A DNA stretch of 13,960 nt from assembly GCA_002371295.1 (NCBI GenBank), contig DFGZ01000007.1, positions 1 through 13,960 on the forward strand, read 5' to 3'. The notes below the pieces were generated by a model, which was not told the DNA's origin, searched no databases, and saw only the letters and a list, made by a program, of their open reading frames with translations. Position numbers and translations under genes: made by a program. The stretch is from Oribacterium sp. UBA3737. Its GTDB lineage: Bacteria > Bacillota_A > Clostridia > Lachnospirales > Lachnospiraceae. Positions 6,276 to 12,413 of this stretch are shown here, one piece after another (position 1 is the stretch's first letter; each line of letters opens with the position of its first letter).

Positions 6276-7598
6276 ATGAAAAAGAATAAGATGGTTCTTG
6301 CCGCAGCAGCAGTGCTCACTGCAGCTTCTCTTGCAGCATGTGGATCAGGAAAGAAAAATGAGGCTGCAGAAACCACTGCTGCAGCTGCAGCAGCTACATC
6401 AAGTGAGGTTGCAGCAGAGGATCCTGCTATAGCTGAACTTGAAAATACGGTTGTACCGGATATGCCCAAGCTTAAGGATATGGGATATATGAAGATGGTT
6501 GATCTTAAGGATATAACCGTAGAGGTCGCTCCAAAGACTGTAGTTGATGATGCAATGATAGACTCACAGATAAAGAGTCTCATGTCATCATATAAAGATG
6601 AGGTTGATGAAGCTGCAAAGTCAGGAGATACAGTTACCATTGATTTTGTCGGAAAGGTTGACGGCGAGGAATTCGAGGGAGGTTCAAGTAAGAATTATGA
6701 ACTTACTTTAGGCTCAGGTCAGTTTATCGAAGGATTCGAAGACCAGCTTATCGGCTCAAAGAAGGGTGATAAGGTAACTGTTAATGTTACTTTCCCTGAG
6801 AACTATGGCAATGAAAAGCTTAACGGAAAGCCAGCAGTATTTGATGTAACAGTTAATAAGGTATCAAGAACATCAGAGCTTACCGATGAATGGCTTGCCG
6901 CTCACGGAGAGGAACTTGAAACAGAGGCTAAGACAGTAGCTGATTTCAGAGAGGAACAGAGAGCACTTCTTCAGGCTCAGGCCGATTATTCATATAACAA
7001 CAATGTACAGACAGAGGCCCTTCAGCAGATCGTTGACAAATCTGAGATAGGTATCACATCAGAGATGAAGGAATATGCGGAAGCGTATGTTATCAGATCT
7101 GAGATAGACAATGCTTCAAGATATGGTTATGGTCTTGCGGATATGCTTAAAATGTATGGAATGACACTTGATCAGTTTAAGGAAGAGATAGGCGGTTTTG
7201 CATATGATTATGCTAAGCAGAGAATAGTTGTGGCAACTATTGCAGAGGAGCAGGGAATAAGTGCAACAGATGAGCTTATTGACAAGCTTGCTGATAAGCT
7301 TAGTGGTCTCTACGGAACAAAGCTCAACAAGATACAGCTTATTGAACAGTTTGGCGGTGATCTCGTTAAGGAGGAGGCTGTTAATGATGCGGTTCTTGCT
7401 TATATTCAGAGTAATGTGAAAGTAGTTGAAAAGGAGCAGTCAGAGATCCAGGAAACAGAGCCTGAGACTGAAGAAGAGACAACGGAAGAAACCAAGGAAG
7501 TTAATGATCTTGGTGGCGAAGGCGGATATAAGACCAAGAATGTAAAGAGTGTATATGAATCTGAATCAACAGAGGCTTCCGAGAGTGAGAGTAAGTAA
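6276..7598 (+). CDS. Trigger-factor-like FKBP-type peptidyl-prolyl isomerase lipoprotein
   Basis: The 440-residue protein starts with a lipoprotein signal peptide, lipobox L19-A-A-C22, so it should be anchored outside the membrane. An Ala/Thr-rich linker (about 28-48) follows. Residues about 115-197 form an FKBP domain (GDTVTIDFVGKVDG at 117-130, GSGQFIEGFEDQLIG at 146-160, VTFPENYG at 171-178, FDVTVNKV at 189-196). Residues about 200-385 are helical and resemble the C-terminal chaperone domain of trigger factor. The tail 386-440 is very acidic and Ser/Glu/Thr-rich. It lacks the trigger-factor ribosome-binding domain, so it probably folds exported proteins, as PrsA does; this is inference. 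GAGGAGA (6264-6270) sits 5 bases before the ATG. It likely shares a transcript with the M18 peptidase and ends at a terminator at 7607. Confidence 0.85.
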   Translation: MKKNKMVLAAAAVLTAASLAACGSGKKNEAAETTAAAAAATSSEVAAEDPAIAELENTVVPDMPKLKDMGYMKMVDLKDITVEVAPKTVVDDAMIDSQIKSLMSSYKDEVDEAAKSGDTVTIDFVGKVDGEEFEGGSSKNYELTLGSGQFIEGFEDQLIGSKKGDKVTVNVTFPENYGNEKLNGKPAVFDVTVNKVSRTSELTDEWLAAHGEELETEAKTVADFREEQRALLQAQADYSYNNNVQTEALQQIVDKSEIGITSEMKEYAEAYVIRSEIDNASRYGYGLADMLKMYGMTLDQFKEEIGGFAYDYAKQRIVVATIAEEQGISATDELIDKLADKLSGLYGTKLNKIQLIEQFGGDLVKEEAVNDAVLAYIQSNVKVVEKEQSEIQETEPETEEETTEETKEVNDLGGEGGYKTKNVKSVYESESTEASESESK

Positions 7599-7606
7599 TC
7601 TGTCTT

Positions 7607-7638
7607 AAAATCCAGGAGTCTGTCAGATTGGATTTTTT
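7607..7638 (+). terminator. Rho-independent terminator after the PPIase lipoprotein gene
   Basis: AAAATCCA (7607-7614) pairs with TGGATTTT (7629-7636), and the run of six T residues spans 7633-7638. The 14-nt loop can form a small TCT/AGA pairing. Confidence 0.75.
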
Positions 7639-7698
7639 GATAGGGGACCGGTGATCTCATCATAACAGTTATTAAATAGGCTATGGAGATGCTGATTT

Positions 7699-7770
7699 AA
7701 TCAGAGTTTCCTCAGATTAAGTCGTTTTACATATATTTCTGTACGAGAAATATATCGTAAAACGACTTTT
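7699..7770 (+). terminator. Tandem hairpins: short stem plus a 22-bp stem with T tail
   Basis: A first hairpin has AATCAGAG (7699-7706) opposite CTCAGATT (7711-7718) with one mismatch. Directly after it, 7719-7740 pairs with 7746-7768 over 22 bp with one bulged base and a 5-nt loop, followed by TTTT. This may be a second, insulating terminator upstream of the next promoter; a mobile-element remnant is possible but no flanking duplication was seen. Confidence 0.65.
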
Positions 7771-7773
7771 ATA

Positions 7774-7802
7774 TTGACATCATCACTTTAGCATGGTAGA
7801 GT
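7774..7802 (+). promoter_or_regulatory. Promoter of the binding-protein gene
   Basis: TTGACA (7774-7779, perfect), 17 bases, TAGAGT (7797-7802) with TG at 7794-7795 (extended -10). The start of transcription is near 7809, giving a leader of about 86 nt. Confidence 0.8.
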
Positions 7803-7894
7803 GTTGAATTATAAAAGACAAAACGATTGAAAAGATAACGGATGAAATCGATTTAAATAAGATTCAGAACATCTGTTACGGAGGAGGAAGTATT

Positions 7895-8788
7895 ATGAAA
7901 AAGAGATTGGCATTTTTGGCTGCAGGATTAATGGTTATCAGTTCACTCACTGCATGCGGTTCAGGTAATTCAGCACCGGCAGAGACAACAAAGGCAGCAG
8001 AGACAACTGAGACAAAGGCTGAAACGACAGCAGCTGAATCAAAGGAAGAGACTTCTGCAGCAGAATCAAAGGAAGCAACAGCCGTAGAAACAGCAACCGG
8101 AAAGTTCACTGTTGGTTTTGATCAGGAGTTCCCTCCTATGGGATTTGTAGGAGACAACGGAGAGTACACAGGTTTTGATCTTGCTCTTGCAGAAGAAGTT
8201 GCGAAGCGTTTAGGCCTCGAGTTTGTTCCACAGCCTATTAACTGGGATGCAAAGGATATGGAGCTTGAGTCCGGAAACATTGACTGTATCTGGAACGGTT
8301 TTACGATGCAGGGACGTGAGGACGCCTATACATGGGTTGGCCCATACATGGCTAACAATCAGGTATTTGTAGTAGCCGGAGATTCAGACATAGCCACAAA
8401 GGGGGATCTGAGCGGTAAGGCTGTTGAGGTTCAGAAGGACAGCTCAGGATTAAATGCCATCAATGATGATGCAGATCTTCTTGCTTCCTTTGGCTCACTT
8501 ACAGAAGTAGCAGATTACAATACTGCACTTATGGACCTTGAGTCAGGCGCATGTGATGCAGTATGTATGGACAGTATCGTTGCAGGATACCAGATCAAGT
8601 CATCAGGCAAGAATATGAAGATCCTCGATGATACACTTGCAGCCGAAGAGTATGGAATCGGATTCAAGAAGGGTGATGATGACCTTGCAGCAGCTGTAAA
8701 GAATACACTTATGGAAATGACTGCTGACGGTACAGTTGAAAAGATTTCTAACGAGTGGTTCGGTTCAAATGTATTTACACTGAAATAA
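7895..8788 (+). CDS. Amino-acid-type ABC transporter substrate-binding lipoprotein (SBP_bac_3)
   Basis: The 297-residue protein has a lipoprotein signal peptide with lipobox L18-T-A-C21, a Thr/Glu/Ala/Lys-rich linker (about 25-68) and a family-3 solute-binding domain (about 70-290). Typical motifs are FTVGFDQEFPPMGF (71-84), YTGFDLALAEEVAKRLGL (91-108), the ligand-carboxylate arginine R141 in MQGREDAYTWVGPYM, GDLSGKAVEVQKDSSG (170-185) and ALMDLESGACDAV (211-223). It should capture an amino acid outside the membrane and hand it to a permease; which amino acid cannot be told. GGAGGAGG (7880-7887) is 7 bases before the ATG. No permease or ATPase gene adjoins: a promoter precedes it and a strong terminator follows, so it is a single-gene transcript working with a transporter encoded elsewhere, or as a receptor. 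Confidence 0.92.
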   Translation: MKKRLAFLAAGLMVISSLTACGSGNSAPAETTKAAETTETKAETTAAESKEETSAAESKEATAVETATGKFTVGFDQEFPPMGFVGDNGEYTGFDLALAEEVAKRLGLEFVPQPINWDAKDMELESGNIDCIWNGFTMQGREDAYTWVGPYMANNQVFVVAGDSDIATKGDLSGKAVEVQKDSSGLNAINDDADLLASFGSLTEVADYNTALMDLESGACDAVCMDSIVAGYQIKSSGKNMKILDDTLAAEEYGIGFKKGDDDLAAAVKNTLMEMTADGTVEKISNEWFGSNVFTLK

Positions 8789-8805
8789 TTAAATGCAAAA
8801 TAAAG

Positions 8806-8838
8806 AAACTCTGCGCCTTGAATGCGCAGAGTTTTTTT
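8806..8838 (+). terminator. Rho-independent terminator of the binding-protein gene
   Basis: A perfect 11-bp stem, AAACTCTGCGC (8806-8816) with GCGCAGAGTTT (8824-8834), loop of 7, and T residues to 8838. Confidence 0.95.
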
Positions 8839-8843
8839 CTATT

Positions 8844-8892
8844 TAGCTCTCCTGCCGAACAGGTGACTGTCATTATCACAGGAGAAGGGCTA
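8844..8892. other. Nested stem-loop between convergent genes
   Basis: TAGC (8844-8847) pairs with GCTA (8889-8892), then TCTCCTG (8848-8854) with CAGGAGA (8879-8885), with a 3-nt bulge AGG. Inside is ACAG-GTGA-CTGT (8859-8870), a hairpin with a GNRA-type loop. It lies after the binding-protein terminator and before the 3' end of ylmH on the other strand. There is no T-run beside it on either strand, so it may stabilise an RNA 3' end or be part of an unrecognised RNA. Confidence 0.4.
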
Positions 8893-8925
8893 AGTGGAAT
8901 CCGGAAGTAGCTTTCCTCTTAAGGA

Positions 8926-9729
8926 TTATGAGTATAACTTTACATGGGCATAGAATCTGCCCTTTTTTGTGACATTACCCATTTCTTCGAATATAAACTT
9001 GCCGTATCCCCTGACAGAAACCTTTTCTCCGGGCTTTAGATCATAACCCGGATCTGTGACAGTTCTGCCGTCGACAAAAACATTTTCAGCCCTGATTATA
9101 TCCTGTGTCTTCCCACGGGATATATGGAAAACCATGGCAACAACTGCATCGAGACGTTCAGACGCCACAGAACCTGAAATCTCAGTGAATCTCGGTTCCA
9201 CTGAACATTCGGAGGGAGAAACTATATTGCATTTTACAGAGGTATGTTTAACTCTCGTAAGCTCCTTTGCGATGACCTCTGAGATCTCAGAAAGAACGAA
9301 CACAAAAGCTTCCGACTCCTCAACAAGTATGTCTCCGATCTGATCTCTTTCAATGCCCATATTCATAAGAGAACCTAAAAAATCACGGTGAGAAAGAATG
9401 TCTGCAAATTTATGGTTCAAGGGCACAATATGCAGACATTTAATTATATCTCCGGTCACAGGTTCAGAGTTTAAGAAATCATCCTCCGTCATATAACTCG
9501 GAAGAAAGCATATGACATTCCTGTCTGAGTCAGGATGACCTCCGTAAATAATATACCTGGTGCTGTTAAATACATGTGTATGGACCGGATTGCCCGTGTT
9601 TTTCAGCATTGAATGAAAGGAGGCAAGATCACCACCGGACAGAAAATGTGTATGGGTAAGATAGTCATTGTTATAAGCTCTTTCCGAAAGATCTTTAATT
9701 CGTCCTTCCAACAGCTTGTCGTGATCCAT
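8926..9729 (-). CDS. ylmH: YlmH-family S4-domain RNA-binding protein
   Basis: The 267-residue protein has YlmH length and layout: an N-terminal half with FLSGGDLASF at 29-38, a middle domain with LNHKFADILSHRDFLGSLMNMGIERDQIGDI (about 104-134), and a C-terminal S4 RNA-binding domain (about 188-245) with SERLDAVVAM (190-199), VFVDGRTV (217-224) and LKPGEKVSVRG (231-241). YlmH of Bacillus binds the large ribosomal subunit and has been linked to the ribosome quality control pathway. Its usual neighbours in Firmicutes are cell-division genes, but here it follows hflX with only 3 bases between the hflX stop and its ATG. AAGGAG lies inside the hflX end (9745-9750 on the - strand), 15 bases before the ATG, which is rather far, so translational coupling to hflX is likely. 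Confidence 0.85.
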   Translation of the reverse strand: MDHDKLLEGRIKDLSERAYNNDYLTHTHFLSGGDLASFHSMLKNTGNPVHTHVFNSTRYIIYGGHPDSDRNVICFLPSYMTEDDFLNSEPVTGDIIKCLHIVPLNHKFADILSHRDFLGSLMNMGIERDQIGDILVEESEAFVFVLSEISEVIAKELTRVKHTSVKCNIVSPSECSVEPRFTEISGSVASERLDAVVAMVFHISRGKTQDIIRAENVFVDGRTVTDPGYDLKPGEKVSVRGYGKFIFEEMGNVTKKGRFYAHVKLYS

Positions 9730-9732
9730 AAT

Positions 9733-11016
9733 TTACTGAATGAACTCCTTATATCTTTTTATCATTTCCTGATTGAGATCAGCAGTTATATGTATTCCGT
9801 CATCCTCATATTTGGTAGATATAACCCTTGCTCTTTCCTGAAGATCATGTTCGATGCCACCTTTTGTATAAGGAATGATCAGATCCATGGTGAGGAAACC
9901 GGAAAAAAGCTTCTCATCTATTTTCTGAAGCAAAGCATCAAGGCCGATGCCTTTTTCTGCAGAGATGTAGATTTTATCGCCTCTTACTATAGGAAGCTCG
10001 GAAAGAGGGTATTTACGATCGGATTTATTCATCACATATAACACAGGGATGTGACCTGCGTTGAGATCCTTTAATGTCCTTAAGGTAACATCCATATGCA
10101 TCTGATAGTTATCATCCGAATAATCAATCACATCAAGTATAAGGTCGGCATTGACAGCTTCTTCAAGAGTTGAACGAAACGCATCGACCAGATCGTGAGG
10201 AAGATGATTAATGAAACCAACAGTATCTGATAAAAGAAATGAACGGTGATCGGGAGGAGTGATCTTTCTGACAGTGGTATCAAGGGTGGCAAAAAGCATA
10301 TCCTTTACCATAACCTCCTTTTCCTCATCAGGACAGTAAGAACTCAGCATCTTATTAAGAAGAGTAGATTTGCCTGCATTGGTATAGCCCACAAGAGCAA
10401 CCTGAGGAATGGAAGAACTCTGACGTTTTTTTCTTTGAGTTTCACGGTTCTTTGTTATCTCACGAAGCTGCTTTCGTAGCTCAGACATCTGCCTTTCAAT
10501 ATGTCTTCTGTCCAGCTCGATCTGGGTCTCACCGGAACCCTTGTTTGACATGGAACCTCCGGTTCCTCCCTGTCTGCTGAGATTCTGACGAAGTCCCACA
10601 AGTCTTGGAAGCATATATTGAAGCTTGGCATAGTCCACCTGCATCTTTGCTTCCTTTGATCTGGCTCTGTCTGCGAATATATTCAGAATAAGGTTGGTGC
10701 GGTCAATGACTTCGACTTCCAGATCATGTGCAAGATTTGCAAGCTGTGAAGGTGATAACTGATTGTTTACTATAACAATATCCGCATCCATTTCCCAGAT
10801 TACAGCCTTAAGCTCCTGAACCTTTCCGGAGCCTATATAATAGGCGGAATCCTGTGAATCAAGGTTCTGGGTGATATCGGCAACGACTTCAAGATTTTCA
10901 GCCTCTGCAAGCCCCTCCAGCTCCTTCATGGATACGGCAAAATCAGGATCGTTACTAAGGCAGGCTCCGACCAGCACAGCCTTTCGTCTATTATCTTTTA
11001 TTTCATTTTCGAACAT
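9733..11016 (-). CDS. hflX: HflX ribosome-splitting GTPase
   Basis: The 427-residue protein has the full HflX layout. The N-terminal domain has GSGKVQEL (62-69), DRTNLILNIFADRA (105-118), and LSRQGGTGGSMSNKGSGETQIE (146-167), the Gly-rich loop typical of HflX, followed by a coiled coil (about 168-197). The GTPase domain has G1 GYTNAGKST (210-218), G3 DTVGF (264-268), G4 NKSD (330-333) and G5 SAEKG (352-356). HflX binds the ribosomal E-site region and splits stalled or hibernating 70S ribosomes under stress. GGAG (11022-11025) is 5 bases before the ATG, only 11 bases past the stop of the upstream DUF1461 gene. It is the middle gene of a DUF1461-hflX-ylmH operon. Confidence 0.95.
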   Translation of the reverse strand: MFENEIKDNRRKAVLVGACLSNDPDFAVSMKELEGLAEAENLEVVADITQNLDSQDSAYYIGSGKVQELKAVIWEMDADIVIVNNQLSPSQLANLAHDLEVEVIDRTNLILNIFADRARSKEAKMQVDYAKLQYMLPRLVGLRQNLSRQGGTGGSMSNKGSGETQIELDRRHIERQMSELRKQLREITKNRETQRKKRQSSSIPQVALVGYTNAGKSTLLNKMLSSYCPDEEKEVMVKDMLFATLDTTVRKITPPDHRSFLLSDTVGFINHLPHDLVDAFRSTLEEAVNADLILDVIDYSDDNYQMHMDVTLRTLKDLNAGHIPVLYVMNKSDRKYPLSELPIVRGDKIYISAEKGIGLDALLQKIDEKLFSGFLTMDLIIPYTKGGIEHDLQERARVISTKYEDDGIHITADLNQEMIKRYKEFIQ

Positions 11017-11027
11017 ATATACTCCGT

Positions 11028-11750
11028 TTATTTAGAAAAATGCTTTTTATTTGAAAATACAAATGCAGATCCCAAAATGAGAAGTGCAGTGACTGAACCT
11101 ATAAAGGTCATAACGATCTTAAGAGCACAGTCTGAAAAGAAGCCTTCGGGAAGCATATTTATCATACGGCTCTCTCTGGGATCGAACATCCAGTTGCCCT
11201 GACTGAAAAAGATCTCATGGAAGATAGTGAAGTATTTCGTAAAGTCAGTGGATGCAAGAAGACCGATAAGCAAAACCGTAAGAATAATCAGCAGACATAC
11301 ACGTATATATCCTTTTGACAGATGGAAAAGGGCAGCTTTTGCGCCTGTAATAACTATAAGATAACCTGAGATGGCAAGGCAGGTCAGGATAAAGATGGCT
11401 CTCAGGAAGATGCATTTTACAAAGAGTTCACGTACATCCGCCATATGAGACTTCTCGTTATCATTATAAAACTGAGCAGGTTTTCCGTTTATGTCAGTTT
11501 CTATTATAAGATTCTCTCTGTTGCCCCGGAGGTATATCATGGTCTGGTCTATGACGTAGCACATATCATCCAGCTCCATTTTTTCATCCATCCACCTGAG
11601 GAGGGAACCTGTCACATCATATTTGATAAATTCACTCCTGTAAAAATCAGGAGTCCAGTAGCAAACTGCCTCGAAGCTTGTGACAAACAGAATAAAAATA
11701 AACATTATTGAAAAAACAATACTGAGAAAAGAATGATGCAGAGTCTTCAT
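11028..11750 (-). CDS. DUF1461 (TIGR01906-type) integral membrane protein
   Basis: With a start at ATG 11750 the protein has 240 residues, one N-terminal membrane segment (about 7-27), a large extracytoplasmic part (about 28-112) and three more membrane segments (about 113-136, 147-167, 208-232). Family marks are FYNDNEKSHMADVREL at 94-109 (the F..E.sHm.DV motif), TDFTKYFTIFHEIFF at 168-182, W187 in a GNWMFDP run, and LPEGFF at 200-205. The function of the family is unknown. The frame is open to a TTG at 11789, but that start has no ribosome binding site and lies upstream of the likely start of transcription, so ATG 11750 is preferred; its own site is a weak GGATTGGA. It is the first gene of the operon with hflX and ylmH. 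Confidence 0.82.
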   Translation of the reverse strand: MKTLHHSFLSIVFSIMFIFILFVTSFEAVCYWTPDFYRSEFIKYDVTGSLLRWMDEKMELDDMCYVIDQTMIYLRGNRENLIIETDINGKPAQFYNDNEKSHMADVRELFVKCIFLRAIFILTCLAISGYLIVITGAKAALFHLSKGYIRVCLLIILTVLLIGLLASTDFTKYFTIFHEIFFSQGNWMFDPRESRMINMLPEGFFSDCALKIVMTFIGSVTALLILGSAFVFSNKKHFSK

Positions 11751-11774
11751 TGGTAAGTCCAATCCTGTGTAAAA

Positions 11775-11803
11775 AATATAATTGAGCAATAGTTTATCAT
11801 GAA
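11775..11803 (-). promoter_or_regulatory. Promoter of the DUF1461-hflX-ylmH operon
   Basis: On the - strand TTCATG (11803-11798), 17 bases, TATATT (11780-11775). The -35 is weak, the -10 good. Transcription would start near 11768, giving a short leader to ATG 11750. Confidence 0.5.
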
Positions 11804-11811
11804 TAGCATAA

Positions 11812-11841
11812 AAAAACGAGTGTCCGCGGACACTCGTTTTT
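11812..11841. terminator. Perfect 30-bp palindrome: terminator of tRNA-Arg
   Basis: AAAAACGAGTGTCC and its exact complement meet at a GC centre, giving a perfect palindrome with A/T runs on both ends. On the - strand it follows tRNA-Arg and ends in a T-run, so it terminates that transcript; it is symmetrical and could also work on the other strand. Confidence 0.9.
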
Positions 11842-11847
11842 CCTGAC

Positions 11848-11921
11848 TGTTCCTGATGCGATTCGAACGCACGACCTTTCGCTTAGGAGGCGAACGCTCT
11901 ATCCTGCTGAGCTACAGAAAC
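11848..11921 (-). tRNA. tRNA-Arg (anticodon CCT)
   Basis: The 74-nt cloverleaf is complete: acceptor GTTTCTG/CAGGAAC with a G-T pair, D arm GCTC/GAGC, anticodon stem TTCGC/GCGAA with loop CTCCTAA, T arm GTGCG/CGCAT with loop TTCGAAT, discriminator A. The anticodon CCT reads AGG. CCA is not encoded. It has its own promoter (11941-11969) and terminator (11812-11841). Confidence 0.96.
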
Positions 11922-11940
11922 ATATTTATTCAGGCACTTT

Positions 11941-11969
11941 ATATTAGCATAATTAGAGGTACAGTTCAA
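11941..11969 (-). promoter_or_regulatory. Promoter of tRNA-Arg
   Basis: On the - strand TTGAAC (11969-11964), 17 bases, TAATAT (11946-11941), with TG in extended -10 position. Transcription would start near 11934, about 13 bases before the mature tRNA. Confidence 0.75.
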
Positions 11970-12113
11970 GAAAAGAGACAAATCAAAAATGATATTGAGA
12001 AAAAAATGTCAGTTGTAATCCTAAATTCCATCTTGCAAGGGGGGTGGAAAGTAGTAATATAATTGAACCTTCAGAAAAAACTCAGGGTAAAATGAAAAAA
12101 ATAAAAAAAGCTG

Positions 12114-12142
12114 TTGACAAAGAATGGAATTATTTGTATATT
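12114..12142 (+). promoter_or_regulatory. Promoter of tRNA-Lys
   Basis: TTGACA (12114-12119), 17 bases, TATATT (12137-12142). Transcription would start near 12149. The short precursor leader can form the hairpin GTTGC-GAGAGA-GCAAC (12151-12166) just before the tRNA. Between 11970 and 12113 I see nothing else of note. Confidence 0.85.
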
Positions 12143-12171
12143 AAACAGGCGTTGCGAGAGAGCAACGATAT

Positions 12172-12244
12172 GCACCTTTAGCTCAGTTGGTAGAGCAGCG
12201 GACTCTTAATCCGTTTGTCCAGGGTTCAAGTCCCTGAAGGTGCA
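12172..12244 (+). tRNA. tRNA-Lys (anticodon CTT)
   Basis: The 73-nt cloverleaf is complete: acceptor GCACCTT/AAGGTGC, D arm GCTC/GAGC, anticodon stem GCGGA/TCCGT with a G-T pair and loop CTCTTAA, T arm CAGGG/CCCTG with loop TTCAAGT, discriminator A. The anticodon CTT reads AAG. CCA is not encoded; a run of six T follows directly. Confidence 0.97.
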
Positions 12245-12278
12245 TTTTTTGTTACCTTGAATTATTTTGAGATTTAAG

Positions 12279-12307
12279 GACCGTGCTTTTCAGCATGGTC
12301 TTTTTTT
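12279..12307 (+). terminator. Rho-independent terminator of tRNA-Lys
   Basis: GACCGTGC (12279-12286) pairs with GCATGGTC (12293-12300) with one G-T pair, loop TTTTCA, then seven T residues (12301-12307). Confidence 0.92.
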
Positions 12308-12334
12308 GCATTATTGATTGTATGTTAACATATA

Positions 12335-12364
12335 TTGATTAGCTTATTATGAATGAGCTAAAAT
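12335..12364 (+). promoter_or_regulatory. Promoter of the MATE gene with an operator-like palindrome in its spacer
   Basis: TTGATT (12335-12340), 18 bases, TAAAAT (12359-12364). The inverted repeat TAGCTTATT (12340-12348) ATG AATGAGCTA (12352-12360), with one mismatched pair, fills the spacer between -35 and -10. A perfect 12-bp palindrome, TATGTTAACATA, lies just upstream (12321-12332). A repressor bound at the spacer repeat would block RNA polymerase; the repressor is not identified. Confidence 0.5.
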
Positions 12365-12413
12365 CAGCTATGTTCAGTGATGATTTAACCTAAAGGGTTT
12401 GAGGAGGTATGGA

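Noticed and set aside
6257..6640. Ser/Ala-rich - strand reading frame opposite the PPIase gene start
   Set aside because: Its composition is a by-product of the Ala/Thr-rich linker on the real strand.
11751..11789. TTG start at 11789 for the DUF1461 protein
   Set aside because: No ribosome binding site, and it lies within the predicted promoter; ATG 11750 gives a normal N-terminal membrane segment.
11856..12062. Open reading frame of 68 codons on the + strand
   Set aside because: It runs through tRNA-Arg in antisense and through the tRNA promoter, and has no ribosome binding site or recognisable protein.
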